This document shows, one piece after another, positions 60,097-64,000 of a stretch of 64,000 nt of DNA. The DNA lies in NCBI GenBank assembly GCA_963774345.1, contig CAVZFB010000027.1, positions 248,001 to 312,000 of the forward strand. Reading direction: 5' to 3'. The DNA comes from AP-15 sp963774345 (GTDB taxonomy: Bacteria > Pseudomonadota > Alphaproteobacteria > ATCC43930 > CGMCC-115725). The notes beneath the pieces were generated by a model that did not search any database, was not told the DNA's origin, and saw only the letters and a program-made list of their open reading frames with translations. Within the stretch, counting starts at the first letter, position 1. Every line of letters starts with the position of its first letter. The position numbers and the translations under genes were made by a program.

Positions 60097-61631
60097 GCGA
60101 TGCGGAAATTCGGGCGGCGCTCGACCAAACCCAAGAATTTGCGCCCGGCGACGGCGGCGGCGCGCCGCAGCGCCAGTATCTCGAAATCGGCTCCGATGTC
60201 GAAATCGCAGAGCGCGTCGCCACGGATTTCCGCCAGGAGTTCGGCGAAGTAGTATTCGCCGACGGGGAGTTCTGGCGGTATGTCGGCACGCACTGGCAGC
60301 CGATCGCGGATGCGATAGCGCGGCGCGCTGTACATTTGTACGATGGTGCACTCTACCAAACCGCGACCGGCGAGCCCGCGACGGTTAAGCTTAGCAAGGG
60401 GCGCGTCGACAGCGTTCTTCACGAGATGGGTTCGATGCTCGCGCGCCTCGATTTCTTTGAGGGCGCCCGGGTCGGCATCAATTGCGCGTCCGGCTTCATC
60501 GCCTTTGACGCCGCCGGGCAGCCGAGCCTTCTCCCCCTCGACCGCAAGCACCGCTGCCGCCACGTCCTTCCCGGCCGATGGCAAGCGGGGAGCATCGACG
60601 CCGAAGATCCGTTGCCGGATTCGCTGCTCGGGCGGCTCCTCGGGGGCGTATTCAAGGGCGACGAAGACGAATTCGACAAGCGCAAGCTCGTCTCGGAAAT
60701 CGCAGGCTCAGCAGCGCTAGGCTATGCGACCAAGTTACGTCAGCCGAAAGCGATCGTGTTGAAAGGCGAGACAGCCGAGAACGGCAAGAGCCAGATCCTC
60801 GACTTGATCCGAGGGTTGTTGCCGGTCTCCGCTGTGGCCTCGGTGCCGGCCGCCAAGATGGGGGATGAACGCTTCATCGTCGGGCTTCGAAGCAAGCTGC
60901 TCAATGCCGCCGACGAGCTGTCGGCTTCGGCCGCTATCGCCTCAGACACCTTCAAAGCGGTTGTCACCGGCGAGCCGGTTTCCGGGCGCGACGTCTATCG
61001 CAGCATGAGCACATTCCGCCCGGTGGCGCAGCACGTTTACGCAACCAACACCCTTCCAGCATTTGCCGGCGGTATGGACCGCGGGGTGCAGCGCCGAGTG
61101 CAGGTCCTCGTATTCAACCGTGTGATCCCGGAAGAGGAGCGTATAGAGCACATCGGGCTCCGGGTCGGGGCGGAAGAACCGGACCTGCTGTTGGCATTGG
61201 CTGTTGCTGGTGCGTCACGGCTGATCCGGCAACGCGGCTTCACCGTCCCAGCGTCGAGCAAATCCGCACTGCAGAATTGGTTGTACGGAGCGGACCCGGT
61301 ACAGGCTTGGGTTCAAGCGAGGGTCGAGAAGTCCGATGCGCCTGTGTCGGGGCAAAAGGTAATTGGGATCAAGAGCGGCTACGCATATTCGCTATTCCGG
61401 CAGTGGGCACTCGCCGAGGGGTTCCGGGAGAGCGCTATCCCCGCGGTCAACGGTTTTGTGCAGCGGCTTCAGGCGAACAAGACCGTTCCGGGCATTGCCG
61501 TTCGGCACACGAAATCCGGCAATTGGCTCACTGGGCTGAAGATCCTCGCGACCGATAGCGACCCCGCGAGCGACGGAATTGAAGAAGTCAAACCGCTCGA
61601 CCTCGACACGAGCGGTTGGCGCCAAAGGTGA
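60093..61631 (+). CDS. SF3 helicase (phage/plasmid primase-helicase type)
   Basis: 512 residues. An N-terminal D5-like region (about 40-190) precedes an SF3 helicase core: Walker A GETAENGKSQ (about 226-235), motif B LLNAADELSAS, and motif C ending VYATNTLPAF. A winged-helix-like C-terminus follows. With the primase it forms a P4/D5-type replication module. The start overlaps the primase stop (ATGA). Confidence 0.9.
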   Translation: MSDAEIRAALDQTQEFAPGDGGGAPQRQYLEIGSDVEIAERVATDFRQEFGEVVFADGEFWRYVGTHWQPIADAIARRAVHLYDGALYQTATGEPATVKLSKGRVDSVLHEMGSMLARLDFFEGARVGINCASGFIAFDAAGQPSLLPLDRKHRCRHVLPGRWQAGSIDAEDPLPDSLLGRLLGGVFKGDEDEFDKRKLVSEIAGSAALGYATKLRQPKAIVLKGETAENGKSQILDLIRGLLPVSAVASVPAAKMGDERFIVGLRSKLLNAADELSASAAIASDTFKAVVTGEPVSGRDVYRSMSTFRPVAQHVYATNTLPAFAGGMDRGVQRRVQVLVFNRVIPEEERIEHIGLRVGAEEPDLLLALAVAGASRLIRQRGFTVPASSKSALQNWLYGADPVQAWVQARVEKSDAPVSGQKVIGIKSGYAYSLFRQWALAEGFRESAIPAVNGFVQRLQANKTVPGIAVRHTKSGNWLTGLKILATDSDPASDGIEEVKPLDLDTSGWRQR

Positions 61632-61855
61632 AGAGCAGGTGAAGCCAAAATGAAGCCGCTACCGGCACCTAAACCACTGAATTTGCTAAAGGGTGAAGAG
61701 GTGAAGGCGGATATAGCAGAAACTTTCCATGTGTACGCATGCGCGCACACACATGCGTAAGGTAGGTCAAAGTGCCTTCACCTCTTCACCCACAGCCAAA
61801 ATCAACAGCGTAGCCACCCCATGACCCTTCACCCTGCCTTCACCTTGCCTTCACC
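61627..61855. other. Candidate replication origin with GGTGAAG iterons
   Basis: GGTGAAG occurs four times on the plus strand (61627, 61638, 61692, 61700) and its complement CTTCACC five times (61776, 61784, 61827, 61838, 61849). Several copies are 11 bases apart, one helical turn. An 18-bp perfect inverted repeat (61691-61708 with 61774-61791) encloses an AT-richer centre with a smaller repeat (ACGCATG/CATGCGT). It follows the helicase directly, as satellite origins often do. The 299 bases up to the next gene hold nothing else. Confidence 0.65.
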
Positions 61856-61930
61856 GGCACATCGCGCCGACACGCCACGGACCGCGGTTCGGAGACTGTG
61901 TCTGCCGCAAGATTTGGGTGACCGGCTGCG

Positions 61931-62326
61931 ATGAGCGACGCGGTGCGCTGCTCCTGGTGCACGAGCCTGTTCCGGCCGCGGCGCGGTGGCCACGCGCAAC
62001 GCTTTTGCCGCCCAGCATGCCGGCGGGCATTTCATGCCGCCGTGCGGGCATGGGTGCTCGATGCCATCGCCAGCGGCGCTCTGACCCTCGCCGACATCAC
62101 GAGTGGCTCTGCCGCAACGCGCGCGTTGCTCTCAAAGGCAGAAGCGATCCTGCCGAGGGTGAGACACCGCCCCATGGTCTTGAGGCTGGAAATCCTGCAG
62201 AACGCGGTTGACGATCTCTGCCGCCTGGGCTGGCTCGATGGCGCCGATCGGGTCGACGCTGCCGTCCTCGACGCCGTGGTCGAGCTTGTCGAACGGGCGA
62301 TTGCCTTGAGGCTACGTCGCTCGTGA
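61931..62326 (+). CDS. Small zinc-ribbon element protein
   Basis: 131 residues. The N-terminal CSWCTSLFRPRRGG...FCRPACRRAFH has four Cys spaced as a zinc ribbon; the remaining helices (ILQNAVDDLCRLGWLDG) are unremarkable. Proteins with this finger are common in alphaproteobacterial prophages; function unknown. Confidence 0.7.
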   Translation: MSDAVRCSWCTSLFRPRRGGHAQRFCRPACRRAFHAAVRAWVLDAIASGALTLADITSGSAATRALLSKAEAILPRVRHRPMVLRLEILQNAVDDLCRLGWLDGADRVDAAVLDAVVELVERAIALRLRRS

Positions 62327-62410
62327 TAGTCGAGCTAATCTCGCCGCCGTGCGGAAGGCGCTGTACAGGTTCCTTGATGATCATCTGCGGTGACGCGCAA
62401 CAGCGCCCGA

Positions 62411-62422
62411 GTGACGCGTCAC
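62411..62422. promoter_or_regulatory. 12-bp perfect palindrome GTGACGCGTCAC
   Basis: It lies between two convergent genes, with a related half-site (GTGACGCG) at 62391. A binding site for an element regulator is possible. Confidence 0.3.
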
Positions 62423-62462
62423 ATTCCTCTATCGGCGTCCCATTTCGGTCGCCTGCGGCATA

Positions 62463-63111
62463 TCAGTGAGGCTTACTCCACGCTGTCGTCGGTCGCCGCG
62501 TCCCGATGCCGCCGCGCCGCAGCGCATCCTCGCTCAGGCGGCGACGCACCTTCACCCGCGCCTCGGCACGTTCGTCGAGCCAGGCCGCGACCTGCTCGTC
62601 GGTCATGTTGTCGAACTCGTCGACCACCTTGGTTTCGCGTTTATCAACGGTCCAACCGAACAGCTTGGCGATATCCATCAGCGCCGCGCGCTTGTCGCCG
62701 AGCTTGAAGCGTATGCCGCCTTTCTCACTGACATGCAGCGCCGTGATCGCCGCGGCTCGCTCTCGCGTCAGGTTGCAAAAGTCGATGCATCGGGTTACCG
62801 CCTTGGCCGACCCGCATGTAATCCATCATGTTGGCGAACCCGATGCGACCCAACTCAACCGCAACGCGCTCCATCGTGATGGCGCTGCGCTCGATGGCGA
62901 GCTTGGTTGCTTCGGCTCGGATGCGAGCCTTCTTGTCGCGAGCACGCGCCAGCGCCTCTTGGATCTCCGGATGTTTCGCTAAACGCACGCCGGATGCGCG
63001 GGCCGCCTCCTTACTTTTTGGTCGATAACCAGCTGAAATATAAGCAGCTTCTGCTGTCTTCCCAGCGAGGATATGGGAGACGAAGGCTACTTGATGGAGG
63101 TTCAGCGCCAT
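62463..63111 (-). CDS. terS: Phage terminase small subunit, frameshifted
   Basis: About 215 residues. The start MALNLHQVAFVSHILAGKTAEAA with AYISAGYRPKSKEAARASGVRL is the helix-turn-helix DNA-binding region of the Terminase_2 family; FANMMDYMRVG and the corrected INFCNLTREQAA-like segment, then HVSEKGGIRFKLGDKRAAL and GWTVDKRETKVVDEFDN follow. One extra base near 62786 splits it. It selects phage DNA for packaging. No large subunit or capsid gene is visible, which is the pattern of a satellite rather than a full prophage, within the limit of the window. Confidence 0.8.
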
Positions 63112-63299
63112 GACGATAACAATTTTTGCCGTTCGGGAATCAATTTGGCGACCCTCTTCTCACAATTCCAGCCGTCGATGACGCGCCGACTGCCTCCCCG
63201 AAGGAGCGGGTGGTCGAACCGGGGCCGAGGGTTTGCCAGTGCCTCATCCTCCAGCAAAAGCCCGCACCGCCCTCGCCCGGTGGATCGAAGAATGCTGCG

Positions 63300-63518
63300 C
63301 TATTGACCCGATTTATTGTCGAGAGCGCGGCAGTTGATCAAATTGGCTTCGACGCTGCCCTCGATCGACAGCTTCTCGCAAGAAGTGATATCGCCCGACA
63401 AGGTGATGCCGCGACCGACGCTGAGCTGGCGTATTTCGCCGTCGGGTTTGGGCGGATCAGGCAGCTCGGCGGATGATGACCTGGCCATTGTCGGGCCATA
63501 TCGCCCTGGCGCTCGCAA
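63300..63518 (-). pseudogene. Truncated bactofilin
   Basis: 72 residues. LSVGRGITLSGDITSCEKL and IEGSVEANLINCRAL match the first two strands-repeats of bactofilins (polymer-forming cytoskeletal proteins), but the frame then ends in DNKSGQ and stops, lacking most of the beta-helix. A recombination junction near 63320 would explain this. ATG 63488 is an alternative start. Confidence 0.6.
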
Positions 63519-63664
63519 CCGGTCTCGCCTGCGGTCTGGCGGCGGCTGGTTACCCTACCGTGGTCTCGCCACCCTACGCCGCGATCGTCGGCACGCTCGC
63601 CCTCTATCCGGCTATGGTCGCGATGTGGCGGCATCTGCATGGACCCGGGGGAAACGGCCGCTGA
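63473..63664 (+). CDS. Small membrane protein upstream of a recombinase
   Basis: 63 residues with two hydrophobic stretches (HIALALATGLACGLAAAGY; YAAIVGTLALYPAMVAMW). Its TGA overlaps the next ATG by one base, suggesting coupling. No family recognised. Confidence 0.5.
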   Translation: MMTWPLSGHIALALATGLACGLAAAGYPTVVSPPYAAIVGTLALYPAMVAMWRHLHGPGGNGR

Positions 63665-64000
63665 TGGACGAGCTGGTGCCGATGCCGGCGGCAGCATCGG
63701 TCGCGCTGCGTCCGCGCGAAGCGTTTGTGCCGGCGCTGATCGCTGCCGCAGGCGAGCGCGCCGGCAGGCGCTTCCTCGAATTCTTCGCGGCCAATATCCG
63801 CAACCCGCACACCCGCCGGGCATACGACCGCGCTGTGGAGGAATTTCTGGCGTGGTGCGCTGACGCCGGCGTGCCGTCGATCGCCGCCGTCCAGCCGGTG
63901 CACGTCGCGACCTGGATCGAGGCCGGAACACGCGAGCTCGCCGCGCCGAGCGTCAAGCAACGGCTCGCCGCGATCCGTCACCTGTTCGACTGGCTGGTGA
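63664..64000 (+). CDS. Tyrosine recombinase, N-terminal part (runs off the window)
   Basis: 112 residues are visible. After a Ala-rich start, FLEFFAANIRNPHTRRAYDRAVEEFLAWC...  APSVKQRLAAIRHLFDWLV is the SAM-like core-binding domain of XerC/D-type recombinases. The catalytic domain lies outside. It differs from the first integrase and may belong to another mobile unit. Confidence 0.8.
   Translation, partial: MDELVPMPAAASVALRPREAFVPALIAAAGERAGRRFLEFFAANIRNPHTRRAYDRAVEEFLAWCADAGVPSIAAVQPVHVATWIEAGTRELAAPSVKQRLAAIRHLFDWLV

Noticed and set aside
63126..63476. Plus-strand frame of 116 codons opposite the bactofilin fragment
   Set aside because: It is the shadow of the minus-strand bactofilin frame and has no recognisable feature of its own.

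Overview
The window reads as a GC-rich alphaproteobacterial chromosome, most like Rhodospirillales. The evidence is gene order: gyrA-coaD, rpoZ-rsh-acpS-lepB-rnc, tig-clpP-clpX-lon-hupB, and a full nuoABCDEFGHIJKLMN operon running into birA-coaX-rnj-mce-DUF1467. No genus can be named from the sequence alone. Six complete tRNA genes (Asn, Cys, His, Leu, Val, Asp) and one split tRNA-Pro are present; no rRNA and no CRISPR array were seen.

Layout. 0-6.4 kb: a DegP-like protease divergent from ssb, an AT-richer HEPN-domain gene, a MetE-like methyltransferase, then a CtaG-like oxidase-assembly membrane protein with a PCuAC copper chaperone. 6.5-17.7 kb: gyrA, coaD, frmA, tRNAs, rpoZ, the (p)ppGpp enzyme, acpS, lepB, rnc and an alpha/beta-hydrolase-like gene. 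17.7-22.2 kb: a copper block on the minus strand (an outer-membrane-like protein, CopC, a CopD-cytochrome c-Sco-like fusion, a DUF2946-like protein) divergent from zur. 22.5-33.4 kb: metabolite repair (nnrD), malonyl-CoA decarboxylase, and the protein quality-control set tig-clpP-clpX-lon-hupB. 33.5-49.3 kb: complex I, then birA and coaX. 49.3-52.3 kb: rnj, mce, DUF1467, tag.

Two accessory regions stand out. At 52.5-56.0 kb there is a compact peptide natural-product locus: two paralogous secreted-type precursors whose C-termini are built from W-x-N triplets, a radical SAM/SPASM maturase of the GrrM/OscB type, an exported protein of unknown function and a lytic transglycosylase. This looks like a GRRM-type cyclophane (triceptide) RiPP cluster with two very different cores feeding one enzyme. 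From 56.0 kb to beyond the window edge lies an integrative element inserted in a tRNA-Pro(GGG) gene. It carries a tyrosine integrase, an AlpA-like excisionase, a CHC2/Toprim primase, an SF3 helicase, an iteron-rich candidate origin and a lone terminase small subunit. That is the gene content of a phage satellite (PICI-like), although the far end is not visible. A bactofilin fragment and a second recombinase sit near the edge.

Quality caveat. About 40 frameshifts interrupt otherwise well-conserved genes, including essential ones (lepB, acpS, rnj, nuoD to nuoH). Nearly all behave as one extra base, and they cluster in patches (4.3-5.5, 14.6-20.5, 35.1-40.7, 48.3-51.3 kb) separated by clean stretches. 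I read them as residual insertion errors of a long-read assembly, and annotate each gene over its full reconstructed span.
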